Of a stretch of DNA of 64,000 nucleotides, positions 1-12,044 are shown piece after piece. The notes beneath the pieces are model-generated. The model had not been told where the DNA came from, ran no database searches, and saw only the letters and a list, made by a program, of their open reading frames with translations. Each line of letters starts with the position of its first letter. The stretch's first letter is position 1. The stretch spans positions 146,004,197-146,068,196 of the forward strand of contig CM060924.1 of assembly GCA_030737875.1 (NCBI GenBank). Direction: 5' to 3'. Made by a program: the position numbers and the translations under genes. The DNA comes from Allium sativum. Taxonomy: Eukaryota; Streptophyta; Magnoliopsida; Asparagales; Amaryllidaceae.

Positions 1-769
1 TGGATCTCATACCTAGGGTATGACTTGCTTAGTTCATTCGCTATTATGTACACTAAAACCATTGGATCCATTATCCTTGTATTTGGCTTGCTTTTGCATG
101 CCTATTCTTTTATATCAACTTTTATCCTGACTATCACCTTATCTTGCTAGATTTGAAACCCTATATGCTAGTGATGTTGTAACCAATTATCTTAAGTTAT
201 ATCATGCTAGTCTTGTAATCCCTTTTATCGCTTTATGCTCGTCCCTTTTTCCTATCATAGTTTTGATGTTATTCCCTTTATCCCGGGATTTGGATTTATT
301 TGTAGTATAGATCGATTCACGTTAATGTGCGATGGGAATACGATTTGGGTAGATTAGGCAAAACACGAATTGGTTATGAACATGAATTATGAACTTGATA
401 ATAGGCAAAAACTTGAAACATGAACATTGTTATAACTTGAACCTGGATATGGGCATGAAACTTATCCTTGAAGCCTGACAAGAACTTGACATGAATCTTG
501 AACATGGACATGACACTAGAATAAACTTGAAAATGGCCAACTCGAGGTTGGGTTGAGTTTGCAGTGTAATTCTGCCCGGAACCGCCCGGCAAATCCAGTT
601 ACTGCAAACAATAGGATCCAATGTGGGTAGTTGGTCATATCGCGCTTGAAACCCGAGATCAGACTAAGTTTATGGTGCAATTCTGCCCGGAACCGCCCGA
701 CATATCCAGTGACCACAACAACAAGTCTGATGTGAGAGGTTGAGGTTCATTAATGAATTAATGCCACAT

Positions 770-1453
770 GATAGGGTTAAGTCATGAACCGCTTGAATTT
801 ACTTAACCAAATTGACATGATGATTTGATAGGGTTAAGTCATGAACCGCTTGAATATACTTAACCAATTTGACATGATGATTTGATAGGGTTAAGTCATG
901 AACCACTTGAATATACTTAACCAATTTGACACGATGATTTGATAGGGTTAAGTCATGAACTGCTTGAATATACTTAACCAATTTGACACGATGATTTGAT
1001 AGGGTTAAGTCATGAATCGCTTGAATTTACTTAACCAAATTGACACGATGATTTGATAGGGTTAAGTCATGAACCGCTTGAATATACTTAACCAATTTGA
1101 CATGATGATTTGATAGGGTTAAGTCATGAACCACTTGAATATACTTAACCAATTTGACACGATGATTTGATAGGGTTAAGTCATGAACCGCTTGAATATA
1201 CTTAACTAATTTGACATGATGATTTGATAGGGTTAAGTCATGAACCGCTTGAATATACTTAACCAATTTGACACGATGATTTGATAGGGTTAAGTCATGA
1301 ACCGCTTGAATATACTTAACCAATTTGACATGATGATTTGATAGTTTTAAGTCATGAACCGCTTGAATATACTTAACCAATTTGACACAATGATTTGATA
1401 GGGTTGAGTCATGAACCGCTTGAATATACTTAATCAACTTGACAGATGATTCA
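770..1453 (+). repeat. 57-bp minisatellite in 5' LTR, about 12 units
   Basis: Units start at 774, 831, 888 and every 57 bp to about 1401, then decay into diverged units to about 1600. Each unit carries the arms GGTTAAGT and ACTTAACC, exact reverse complements about 18 bp apart. Because 57 is a multiple of three, the minus strand shows a long false ORF with a 19-residue repeat. Confidence 0.95.
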
Positions 1454-2229
1454 TAGGGCTAAGTCATGAACTTGAACGACAACACTTAGCCAGTTTGACA
1501 TGACACGTAGGCGGGTTAAGTCACGAACTTAAATGACAACATTTAACCAACTTGACATGCTAGGCTGATGGGGTTAAGTCTCGAATTTAAATGACAACAC
1601 TCAACCTACTAGACGGAAACCCTAGTTACGCAGTCCTTTTCAGCAGTAACCCACTAGATGTATCACGGTACCCTGGAACTAGGCAGGGTGGGGCACGATT
1701 ATTGGGCTGATTGTAAGCGACCAGAACGACGGCTGAGTTGGTGCGCCATTGTTGGTTCAGGCGGACTATGGTCATGCACGTAGTCCGGAGATGGAAAAGC
1801 AGGCATTGGGCACCAGTAGGTTTACACTGTGCGTGCTTGATTCGTGTCGATGGTTGGCACCCTAGGGCTTGATACACCCTATAGTGGACCTAGCACAGGT
1901 AACTACATTCGTGATAGGGCCGTATGACACAGACACATGACGAGCTAGAACTTATAGGGAGCCGATCGATTAATAGATCGTTTCGTGAGACCAAGTAATG
2001 GATCATTTCATGATATTGGGCAAGGGGTCATTTCATAGTTAATACATGACACGGGTTGGGTTATTAGTACAGGTGGTAAAGGCCCATTTCTGTTTCTGTT
2101 TCTGTTAGGGAGGTAAAAGCCCATTACTATTTCTGTAAAGATCACCCTGTTTCTGTTTCCGTTTCTGTTTGGACATTAGGATAACACCTAATTCTGTTAT
2201 ACTAGTATTGGTGCAGAGAATATAAAACA

Positions 2230-2350
2230 TGCGATGCTATACGTAGTTTATCTGGTTATCATAGTTTATCTTGTTACCATAGTTTATCTGGTTAGCATAG
2301 TTTATCTTGTTACCGTAGTTTATCTGGTTAGCATAGTTTATCTTGTTATC
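2230..2350 (+). repeat. 18-bp tandem repeat in 5' LTR
   Basis: About six units of 18 bp built on TAGTTTATCTGGTTAGCA, alternating with a TTGTTACC variant so that the higher-order period is 36 bp. The same array is at 8483-8600 in the 3' LTR. Confidence 0.85.
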
Positions 2351-2873
2351 TTAGTTTAACTTGCCTATCTTGTCATCATCCTTATGTTCACTTTTAGTTT
2401 ATACATGTCATGTTATCTTTACTTGTTTCTATGATGAAAGTCACTAGGACTTACCAGTCTTTATGACTGACCCATTTTCTTTCGCCTCTTTTTCTTCCGT
2501 TCCCCCAGGTTCTCAGGGAGGAAACGCTAGCTCTTAGCTTGGATTTAGCTTGCTTTCTGTCAGCTCATGTACAGTTTGGTCTTGAGCTATGCTATGGCTG
2601 CACTTTTGCTATTTTTGGGGAATAATTTACTTTTGTTATCTTCAGTTTATGTTTCTTTATTTAGAACTTGATGTAATGGAATAATTTGTACTTTGGATAT
2701 ATGAGGTTTTGACTCTTTTCTTGAAAGTAATGAAATTTGGTTTTTAATTTCTACCGCTGCTTTATTTATGTTCTGCCTTGTGATATCTCTGTGTATGTTT
2801 ACCTAGATAATTCTCCACCAAAACTAGTGCATTCCCTTTGTGAGTGACCCTAGCAGAGGTGGGGTGTTACATT

Positions 2874-2885
2874 TGGTATCAGAGC
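2874..2885 (+). promoter_or_regulatory. Primer-binding site (initiator tRNA-Met)
   Basis: TGGTATCAGAGC lies two bases after the LTR end at 2871. It is complementary to the 3' end of plant initiator tRNA-Met, the usual primer for minus-strand DNA synthesis in plant LTR elements. Confidence 0.92.
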
Positions 2886-3149
2886 AGAAGGTTACCAGAC
2901 TGGGCAAAAGCTTTTAAAAACCTTCTGAAATTATTTTCAAAACATTTACAAAGAAGCATTTTTCTAAGAAAAGTTTTGTTTTACGAAAGGCATATTCCCC
3001 AAAGCCATATGCACTATCTTTTGATTCTCTCTTTGAATCTCTTCTTCCTCTCTTTTCACCATTGTCTTGTAGGCGTGTGTCGGAGGGCAAAGGAGTACCC
3101 GACCACCATCTATAGCTGCAGTAGTTTTACTTGCGACTAATCTTATTTC

Positions 3150-4500
3150 AAGCTTTGTAGGGTTGTCGTGCGATGAAGGTAGCTTTTGAGAAACTTGTCA
3201 ACAAGCTATACAAGGATAGCAAGAACGAGGATAAAAGAACACAAGCCTAAGGATGAGAAACTTGTTGATATGGCTTAATCCACGAAGGAGGAAAAGGTGA
3301 AAGGAAAGAGGCCAAAGCGAAAGAATAATAAAACCCACGACAAGAGAGAGTATCTTTAGTATGGTAAAAAGGGACATGTAATTAAGTATTAGAGGACAAG
3401 GACAAGGGCAAAGGACAAGATCGTCGAGAGGGCAATTGTATGCTCTCACTACTAGCGTACCTAAGAAGAGGTGGTAACGTTTCTGTTAAAACTTTAGCTT
3501 TTCTTTTCTATCATACCATGGGAATTTTGTTTTTGTACATCGCATCCTTTTTAATTCTGCTTCGATAGTTGAGTCTCTGCACCTTAGTACTAGCGTAGTA
3601 GATGGTCCCATTTTTGTCTCAAATCCTGTTGGGGAATTGACTCATTTATTCATGACTTGTTTGGATTTGAGAATGTCTATGCTAAGTGTTGAGTTTAGAA
3701 GTAATGCTTATGTTTCTGGGCTATGGGTTGTTTCTAGGGATGGAGTGGTTATCCAGAAATGATACCATTCTCAAGTATGAAAAGTGGGTAGTTAGACTCT
3801 TGACTTGCCTCGATAATACCCTCGAAGTCTAGTGTAACCCTTAGGGTTCTGCCATGCTTAGTTACCTAGAATCTCTTGATACATTTATCAATCCGCTCGA
3901 GTAGTGTTCGCCACTAAGGCGGATGGTTCATTTCGCTTATGCATGAGTCATAGAAAATCACCTTAGTAAGTACACTTGGCAACATGGTCGGCATTTGTTT
4001 ATTTTCAAGAGATAGTTCCTTTATGTGGAATACCTTCTAGTAAGTGAATGAGATCCAAGATTCACTAGTGAGTTTTGGAGAGGTTGCATGAAACCATGAG
4101 TACACAGTTATGTTTAAGCTGAGTATACTAGAAAAAGAATAAGTGAAAGTGGAACGAGAGGCGATAGTGAAATGAGTTCCAACTCATATTTTGAAAATAG
4201 GATTTAAGAAGCTACAAAATTGTGAAGCTAAAGACGGGAAAAGCACAATGGAGTTAAGCTCAAGGAAATGCGACTTAGAAGATTGAAGACTGGACACACG
4301 CATCACATCTCTTTTTAAGAGTATATCCGTGATCCCTCTTTTCCTATAGAGCTTACTTGTATGCTATCTTTTAAGTATAACCTCTCGGTCCTATTCTCAA
4401 TCCTATTTCTGTTGCAAAACCCCATAGGGATCATCTGTTAGTAATACATGTTGGGGCTTGAGGGTGTCCGTTGGGTTGAGAAATTCTTTGGGTGTCAGCC
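3150..4500 (+). pseudogene. Remnant gag-pol of the Tekay-like element (heavily deleted)
   Basis: No long frame survives, but landmarks of a chromovirus polyprotein appear in the right order. A zinc-knuckle remnant reading YGKKGH lies near 3359-3388. The segment after the protease active site, reading LGMEWLSRNDTIL, lies at 3731-3800. A reverse-transcriptase scrap DGSFRLCM lies near 3920-3960. An integrase scrap reading DPRFTSEFW lies near 4050-4080. In an intact element these span more than 3 kb; here they fit in about 0.8 kb, so most of RT, all of RNase H and most of integrase are gone. No catalytic triad is complete. The rest of the internal region, 2886-3150 and 4500-5110, shows nothing I recognise. 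The element would need proteins supplied in trans. Confidence 0.75.
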
Positions 4501-5115
4501 TGATGTTGATTTCGGTCTTCGGGCTGGTGCTTAGGGAGTTCTTCTCCTAATCAGTATATATGTTACATAGATTTCCAGTTTTGACATTGCCTAATGGGCA
4601 CAAAATTTTTACTTACTTCTATCGTTCAACTATATCTTTAGGTAGGAACAATTCGGTGTAAACTTGTGTTTGAGACATGTTATGATTTATGGTTGCAAGT
4701 GGTTGCTAGTGGTTGCTCGTGGATGCATATACACGCACCTTAGACACTAGATCGGCTCCGTCACCTTTCATATTGCATATGCATGAGTGTTTTTATGAAT
4801 GAAATTGAATGTGTTATCATGTGGATGTTGCATATGGATGGATGTTTGTGCACACAAATAGTGTTTATGTGGCTAGGAATATTTGCATACATGTTGGACT
4901 CATGGCACTAAACATATTTTGCATTAGGAAGATCAATCAGGCCTGATCATTTGAATTAGACTAGGAAGATATACACACACTTCTTGCATATGTTCATACA
5001 ACATCAGAAATCTCTTAAGGACAATGGTTTCTTGTAGATGATAGTTGAGTAGATGGTTGATTGGATGATAGGATGCATTCTTCTTAACCTGAAGATTTCA
5101 GGGACGAAATCCTTT

Positions 5116-5128
5116 AAGGAGAGGAGAA
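5116..5128 (+). promoter_or_regulatory. Polypurine tract of the Tekay-like element
   Basis: AAGGAGAGGAGAA directly precedes the 3' LTR. The preceding GGACGAAATCCTTTAAGG is the signature found upstream of the 3' LTR in Tekay/Del chromoviruses, which is the main basis for the lineage call. Confidence 0.88.
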
Positions 5129-5406
5129 TGTAACAACCCGAATTTTAATAATGTGTTAAACCATAAATCAAGGCAGAATTAAATTTTAAAATAAGAATCA
5201 GGGGAAACGGGTTGCGCCATTGTGTTCGTCTCGAAATTCTTCTTGGAAACAAGTCCGAGTTTGCGAGAATCGGAGTTCGTATGACGGAGATATGACCCTC
5301 CGAAGTTTCAGGAATTTTCAGAATAAAAAACAGCTCGAAATTCAAATTCAAACCCCAGAACAGACTGGGCAGGAAAATTCCCGCCCATGGACCAGGTCGT
5401 CCTAGG

Positions 5407-5470
5407 GGTCGACCATAGTGTCGACCTCCCAGGCACCAGCTCGACCATAGTGTTGACCTGGGGGTCGACC
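5407..5470 (+). repeat. GGTCGACC palindrome cluster in U3
   Basis: GGTCGACC occurs at 5407 and 5463, GTCGACC at 5420, and near copies TCGACC at 5441 and GTTGACC at 5452. The spacer CATAGTG recurs, giving a degenerate ~33-bp repeat. It ends about 80 bp upstream of the TATA box. Confidence 0.7.
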
Positions 5471-5552
5471 TGCCTCCTGAACCCACTTTTTGAACCAGAT
5501 GCATCCTGATGTATTTGACCTCGTTTTCTGTCTAGATCCGTCTTCCTAATCC

Positions 5553-5560
5553 TATATAAA
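5553..5560 (+). promoter_or_regulatory. Candidate TATA box of the LTR promoter
   Basis: TATATAAA about 425 bp into the LTR, followed by a pyrimidine-rich stretch (TTCTTCTTCTTCTTC near 5635). This is a plausible RNA polymerase II start. Inferred from sequence only. Confidence 0.5.
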
Positions 5561-6039
5561 CAGCCTTCTAGCCTCATTCTCTTTACACCATTCTTCTCTA
5601 ACCTTATGCTTCTCAAACTCTTGATGATCATGGCTTCTTCTTCTTCTTCTAAATTAAATTAAGATAAATTAAATTAAAGCGAGAAGATTATTTCTTGAAG
5701 ACTACGGATAGGAATTGCATATTTGGGGATTTTCTTCTACGATCAAAGCTGGATTCAACGATTCAGCAATCCAACGACAAATTTCTAGACTTGACTTCTA
5801 CATCTTTCTTAGACCGCGGTCTGTAAGTTCAAGTTACTTTTAGATAAAAGCTGTGAACTTAATATCCATGTTGTAAATTGGAATTGGATCTATGTATGAT
5901 AATTGATTCATATCTATTCTTGTTCATCTTGGATCTTGACTTTCGTTAACATTGTTTTGAGCCTATTCTTGTTGTAAATCAAACTCTTTCATGTCTATAA
6001 CTTTAACATGCCTATGACATTGAAACTATTGTTAATGGC

Positions 6040-6460
6040 CAAGGACTATGACTGTGAACATAAGACTATGCCTGTGACTGTGAACATAAGACTATGCCTA
6101 TGACTGTGAACATAAGACTATGCCTATGCCTATGACGGTGAACATAAGACTATTGCCTATGACTATGACAAGGACAATTATGGCTAATCATGACTCTTGA
6201 CTATGAGAATTATTACCTATGATTATGAACATAAGGCTATTATCTAAGACCATGACTTTGAAACTATTACTGTAATTTCCTATGACTATTTGCCTAGAAC
6301 TATTTTGGATAATTATCCATGACTATTGCGATTGATCGCTTATGGTTCTTGATTATGAGATTTCTACCTATGACCATGACTATGACTATTGGGGTTAGTT
6401 GCCTAAGACTATTATAGTTGATTGTTCATGCCCATAGCTGAAACCCATGTTGTAAACCGA
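6040..6460 (+). repeat. Degenerate 26-bp repeat in 3' LTR
   Basis: CATAAGACTATGCCTATGAC-like units repeat, most regularly at 6050-6150 with a period of about 26 bp, then decay into ACTATGAC words to about 6460. Confidence 0.75.
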
Positions 6461-7239
6461 ATTTGCAGTTGTTGGATCTCATACTAGGGTGTGACTTGCT
6501 TAGTTCATTCGCTATTATGTACACTAAAACCATTGGATCCATTATCCTTGTATTTGGCTTGCTTTTGCATGTCTATTCTTTTATATCAACTTTTATCATG
6601 ACTATCACCTTATCCTGCTAGATTTGAAACCCTATATGCTAGTGATGTTGTAACCAATTATCTTAAGTTATATCATGCTAGTCTTGTAATCCCTTTTATC
6701 GCTTTATGCTCGTCCCTTTTGTCTATCATAGTTTTGATGTTATTCCCTTTATCTCGGGATTTGGGTTTATTTGTAGTATAGATCGATTCACATTTATGTG
6801 CGATGGGAATACGATTTGGGTAGATTAGGAAAAACACGAATTGGTTGTGAACATGAATTATGAACTTGATAATAGGCAAAAACTTGAAACATGAACATTG
6901 TTATAACTTGAACCTGGATATGGGCATGAAACTTATCCTTGAAGCTTGACACGAACTTGACATGAATCTTGAACATGGACATGACACTAGAATGAACTTG
7001 AAAATGGCCAACTCGAGGTTGGGTTGAGTTTGTAGTGTAATTCTGACTGGAACCGCCCAGCAAATCCAGTTACTGCAAATAATAGGATCCAATGTGGGTA
7101 GTTGGTCATATCGGGCTTGAAACCCGAGGTCAGACTGAGTTGTGGTGTAATTTTGCCCGGAACCGCCCGGCATATCCAGTGACCACAATAACAAGCCTGA
7201 TGTGAGAGGTTGAGGTGCATTAATGAATTTATGCCACAT

Positions 7240-7700
7240 GATAGGGTTAAGTCATGAACCGCTTGAATTTACTTAACCAATTTGACACGATGATTTGATA
7301 GGGTTAAGTCATGAACCGCTTGAATATACTTAACCAATTTGACACGATGATTTGATAGGGTTAAGTCATGAACCGCTTGAATATACTTAACCAATTTGAC
7401 ACGATGATTTGATAGGGTTAAGTCATGAACTGCTTGAATATACTTAACCAATTTGACACGATGATTTGATAGGGTTAAGTCATGAACCGCTTGAATATAC
7501 TTAACCAATTTGACATGATGATTTGATAGGGTTAAGTCATGAACCGCTTGAATATACTTAACCAATTTGACACGATGATTTGACAGGTTTAAGTCATGAA
7601 CCGCTTGAATATACTTAACCAATTTGACACGATGATTTGATAGGGTTGAGTCATGAACCGCTTGAATATACTTAACCAACTTGACAGATGATTCGTAGGG
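7240..7700 (+). repeat. 57-bp minisatellite in 3' LTR, about 8 units
   Basis: Same unit as 770-1453, with starts at 7245, 7302 and every 57 bp to 7644. The offset between flanking landmarks in the two LTRs shows exactly 228 bp, or four units, fewer here. Confidence 0.95.
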
Positions 7701-8482
7701 GTAAGTCATGAACTTGAACGACAACACGTAGCCAATTTGACATGACACGTAGGCGGGTTAAGTCACGAACTTGAATGACAACACTTAACCAACTTGACAT
7801 GCTAGACTGATGGGGTTAAGTCTCGAATTTAAATGACAACACTTAACTTACTGGATGGAAACCCTAGTTATGCGGTCCTTTTCAGCAGTAACCACTAGAT
7901 GTACCATGGTACCCTGGAACTAGGTAGGGTTTGGCACGATTACTGGGCTAATTGTAAGCGACCAGAACGACAGCTGAGTTGGTGCGCCATTGTAGGTTCA
8001 GGCAGACTATGGTCGTGCACGTAGTCCGGAGTTGAAAAAGCAGGCATTGAGCACCAGTAGGTTTACACTGTGTGTGCTTGATTCGTGTTGATGGTTGGCA
8101 CCCTAGGGCTTGATACACACCTATGGTGGACCTAGCACAGATAACTATATTCATGATAGTGCCGTATGACACAGACACATGACGAGCTAGAACTTGTAGG
8201 GAGCCGATCGATTAATAGATCGTTTCGTGAGACCAAGTAATGGGTCATTTCATGATATTGGGCAAGGGATCATTTCATAGTTAATACATGACACGGATTG
8301 GGTTACTAGTATAGGTAGTAAAGGCCCATTTCTATTTCTGTTTCTGTTAGGGAGGTAAAAGCCCATTACTATTTCTGTAAGGATCACCCTGTTTCTGTTT
8401 CTGTTTCTGTTTGGACATTAGGATAACACCTAATTCTGTTATACTAGTACTGGTGCAGAGAATGTTAAACATGCGATGCTAT

Positions 8483-8600
8483 ACGTAGTTTATCTGGTTA
8501 GCATAGTTTATCCTGTTACCATAGTTTATCTGGTTAGCATAGTTTATCTTATTATCGTAGTTTATCTGGTTAGCATAGTTTATCTTGTTATCTTAGTTTA
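8483..8600 (+). repeat. 18-bp tandem repeat in 3' LTR
   Basis: Counterpart of 2230-2350, again with alternating TCTGGTTAGCA and TCTTGTTATC variants. Confidence 0.85.
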
Positions 8601-9114
8601 ACTTGCCTATCTTGTCATCATCCTTATGTTCACTTTCAGTTTATACATGTCATGTTATCTTTACTTGTTTCTATGCTGAAAGTCACTAGGACTTACTAGT
8701 CTTTATGACTGACCCGTTTTCTTTCGCCTCTTTTTCTTCCGTTCCCCCCAGGTTCTCAGGGAGGAAACGCTAGCTCTTAGCTTCGATTTAGCTTGCTTTC
8801 TGTCAGCTCATGTACGGTTTAGTCTTGAGCTATGCTATGGCTGCACTTCTTCTATTTTTGGGGAATAATTTACTTTTGTTATCTTTAGTTTATGCTTCTT
8901 TATTTAGAACTTGATGTAATGGAATAATTTGTACTTTGGATATATGAGGTTTTGACTCTTTTCTTGAAAGTAATGAAATTTGGTTTTTAATTTCTACCGC
9001 TGCTTTATTCATGTTCTGCCTTGTGATATCTCTATGTATGTTTACTTAGATAATTCTCCACCAAAACTAGTGCATTCCCTTTGTGAGTGACCCTAGCGGA
9101 GGTGGGGTGTTACA

Positions 9115-9815
9115 ACCTATTAAAATATTCACCGACCAACCTCTTCGGTAGGTTCTGCAGCGACCCGAGGCAAGCAGAAGGCCGCTTAAATGGAACACTG
9201 AGTTAAGCCAGTTCGACCTGACATTTGTTCCACGGAAATCCATCCGGGGGCAAGCACTGGCCGACTTCATAGCTGAATTTACAAATCCAGAAGATGAAGG
9301 CTTAGAAGGTAGCACTGAACCCCCGGACACAGAGTCAAGACCAAACACCTCGAAACTATATACAGATGGGAACTCTCGGGTGCCGGCATAGTTTTGTTGT
9401 CTCCTGGGGGATGGTCAGTCTATTATGACATGTGATTAGATTTTTTGGCGATAAACAATGACTCCGAGTATGAATCCCTGATTGTCGGGCTCAAGCTTGC
9501 GAGAGACTTAAGAATGACATCAATTGAAATTTCCTATGATTCATAACTTATTATATTTCAGGTTCGGAAAGAATATCAAACCAAGGGAACCCGGCTTTCC
9601 GCCTATCTCAAACATGTCGATAAATTATTACATGACTTTGACCGATATAGCATCTCCCATATTTCCAGAGAGGAAAATCAAAAGGAAGATAGGTTGAAAA
9701 AACTTGCTAATTTAGACCACCCGAGTGAAAAGGAGCTAGTTCCTATAGAGACTCTGAGCATCCCGAGCATCGACCAGATGGAGCTCGATCAAGACAAAGC
9801 CGAGCCTGAAAAATA
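9115..9815 (+). pseudogene. Tat-lineage Ty3/gypsy pol: end of RT/RNase H and second (archaeal-type) RNase H
   Basis: The frame resumes abruptly at the Tekay insertion edge. It reads FTDQPLR, LKWNTELSQFDLTF and GQALADFIAEFT, the hallmark end of the RNase H region in Tat elements (Ogre, Retand). After a spacer, LYTDGNSR, then NNDSEYESLIVGLKLARDL and a run ending HISREENQKEDRLKKLA match the additional archaeal-type RNase H known from this lineage. At least two frameshifts and several stops interrupt it. Function in an intact element: removal of RNA from the RNA/DNA hybrid during reverse transcription. Everything upstream (gag, protease, RT) has been displaced by the Tekay insertion or lies outside the window. 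Confidence 0.82.
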
Positions 9816-9822
9816 ATCTTGG

Positions 9823-10945
9823 ATGACTACCCAAAAAAATAAACGAAAGACGGGCTATCGTACGCAGGCCTCTAGGTATGTCATCCAACAAAACCAACTC
9901 TATAAAAGGGGTTTCTCTGTGCCCATGTTTCGGTGTGTGGACAATGATGATGTGAAAAGAGTACTGAGAGAAGTGCATGTAGGGGAATGTGGTGCACACA
10001 CTGGGGGGGAAACTTTGACTAAGAAAGTACTACGATACGGGTACTTCTATCCGACTATCAACAAAGATGCAGTTAATTATTCCAAACGATGTGATAAAAG
10101 TCAGAGCTTTGCGCAGATTCCACGATCCCCTCCAACCGAGATCACCCAAATGGTCAGTCCTTGGCCATTCGCCGTCTAGGGAATAGACATCACTGGAAGC
10201 CTACCCATTTTGAAAGGAGGTGCGAAGTATGTTGTCATGGCAGTAGATTACTTTACAAAGTGGGCAGAAGCCGAACAGATGATAATGATCACGACGAAGC
10301 GAGTCATTAACTTTATTGTCAGGAATATCGTATGTCGATACGGAATACCTTGAACCATCATAACGGATTATGGGACTCAGTTCGATAGCTCATAATTCAG
10401 GGACTTCCGTGGGAAATACCGCATTGAGAAAAAGTATACTGCGGTTGCACATCCACAGTCTAATGGATAGGTCGAAGCAGTTAATAAAATTATCAAGTCG
10501 ATCTTAAAGAAACGACGGGAACGAGATAAAGGCAAATGGGTCGACGAACTCCCTTTGGCACTCTGGGCATACCGAACCACCTATAAGACTTCCACCGGAC
10601 ACACTTAATTCGCCTTATCGTATGGGTCAGAAGTTGTCATTCCTATAGAACTCGAAGTTCCTTCTCATAGAACCACGTACTACGACCCACTAATAAATAG
10701 AGCCCTTCCCCTACAATCACTAGACACGATTGTTGAAAAAAGAGAAGAGGCCAACCTTCATGTTGAGGCACACTAGTAGAGAATCGCCTGATATTACAAT
10801 ATTCGGCATAAGATCTTCGACGTTGGAGATCTGGTCTTGAAGCGGGTCTTCCCGAGTCCCGTACATATGGGCCCTATGTGGGAAGGACCCTACATCATTC
10901 AATGCAAGCTTGATAATAGAACCTTTAGGCTATCGATTTTTTGAT
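9823..10945 (+). pseudogene. Tat-lineage integrase, broken
   Basis: The N-terminal HHCC zinc domain is visible around 9965-10115 (motifs LREVHVGECGAHTGG and YSKRCDKSQ). The catalytic core follows: first Asp in GIDITGSLP near 10186, second Asp in TIITDYGTQF near 10360, and the Glu region in HPQSNG-VEAVNK near 10450-10485. A C-terminal part reading FDVGDLVLKRV lies near 10818. In-frame stops occur after PWPFAV, after IP, within DSS-FRDF, after NG and later, so it is a pseudogene. No chromodomain follows, as expected for Tat and unlike Tekay. Integrase would join element cDNA to chromosomal DNA. Confidence 0.88.
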
Positions 10946-12044
10946 GGAGAATTTTTTCAGAGAGCGTGGAATGCGCAGCTTGCTACCTTATCTTTCTTAG
11001 GACTTTCAGTTTCCTTATTATTTTATTTGTTTTAATTATATAATAATATGTGACTTATTACTTGCATTAGATTATGAATAAAATCTCCTTTTCCTACTCC
11101 AACTTACTATTATAATGACTAAATATCGTGATTCGACCAACCTTAAGTCAAAATTTGATGCTCTGATATGCCAACCCGTGATGAAACGAGTCGACCTCAT
11201 CGGGAGAACGATGAAAATCTAGGGAAATTTATCCTAGATATAGACTACCTGACAAATTTTCAGGTCCCGCTTGATTAAAAGTGAGGACGACACCAATATA
11301 AACAACATGACCGATTGTTTAAAAATAACTCTGATTCTCCCGACTTGAGAAGGAGTATAAAGTTACGGACGAATGTAAAAGGTGCACCCCGACAAAAGAC
11401 CGCTCGATCCTTGAAACTCTAACCCTTGACGACTAGAGGAGGAGTATAAAAGAGTAAAGGTACTCCTACTTAGGGACGTTTGACTCGTGGACTAGAATGG
11501 GTTGATTCTAAGTATGACTGGAGGACCCTGATGGCCAAGCCGATCCCCCACGACACTAGGGGCAAAAAGGTTGACAGATAACCTTCGGAAGTTTAAAATA
11601 AATTGGGAATGCTGACATCACTCCAATTACATCATATTATTGACAAATATTTAGAGAAACACAGACTTTGATTGATATTAACATAACGTGCATATAAAAT
11701 GTTGTTACATGCAGGTACAACGAACTATCATCCACAACAGTATAAGTCTTAATAACGAAAAACGCGAGGGTCGCACTCACATGAAACTTCCAAAGGGCAT
11801 AAAGAAAAATTCCAATGAAAAGATTCTAAGACGGAGGTGGCATATCCCCACGCTCGATCATGTCTTCCAACTCCTTCTGCCTAACCATCTTCAACGCTTC
11901 CTCGGTAGTCAACCTAGGCTTTGATCCCTTAAGTGTGTTGCCAAAAGGACCATTATGACTAGGAACTGAAGTTCTACCTCATCTCTTTTCGCTCGGGCTA
12001 GTCGAATCTACAAAAGGAGGAATATTGACTGATGAAAGGATGCT
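10946..12044 (+). other. Untranslated part of the Tat element between integrase and antisense ORF
   Basis: No coding signature. Two similar blocks about 90 bp apart, at 11345 and 11433, share GA-GGAGTATAAA. They are consistent with the degenerate tandem subrepeats often seen in this part of Tat elements. Otherwise I see nothing. Confidence 0.5.

Larger units (their letters stand above)
1..2871 (+). mobile_element. 5' LTR (truncated by window edge) of Tekay-like Ty3/gypsy element
   Basis: Nearly identical to 6474-9114, the matching part of the downstream LTR. It ends in GTGTTACA immediately before a tRNA-Met primer site, which fixes its right boundary. About the first 1.34 kb lies outside the window. 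The main difference from the 3' copy is four fewer or more units of the 57-bp array. It holds no gene. Together with the internal region 2872-5128 and the LTR 5129-9114 it forms one element on the + strand. Confidence 0.9.
5129..9114 (+). mobile_element. 3' LTR (3986 bp, complete) of Tekay-like element
   Basis: Starts TGTAACAACCCG after the polypurine tract and ends GGTGTTACA. The outer 7 bp, TGTAACA and TGTTACA, form a terminal inverted repeat. Its right edge cuts into the Tat element's RNase H coding region at 9115. The expected target duplication would be AACCT, but the left edge of the element is outside the window. No gene inside; it contains GGTCGACC palindromes, a TATA box and three tandem arrays. 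Confidence 0.93.

Noticed and set aside
1027..1437. 136-residue minus-strand ORF of 19-residue repeats (also 799-981 and 7269-7748)
   Set aside because: It is the translation of the 57-bp minisatellite; the period is a multiple of three, so any frame without a stop stays open.
2844..3140. 98-residue ORF starting in the LTR and running over the primer site
   Set aside because: Begins in the LTR end, reads through the tRNA primer site and has no recognisable domain.
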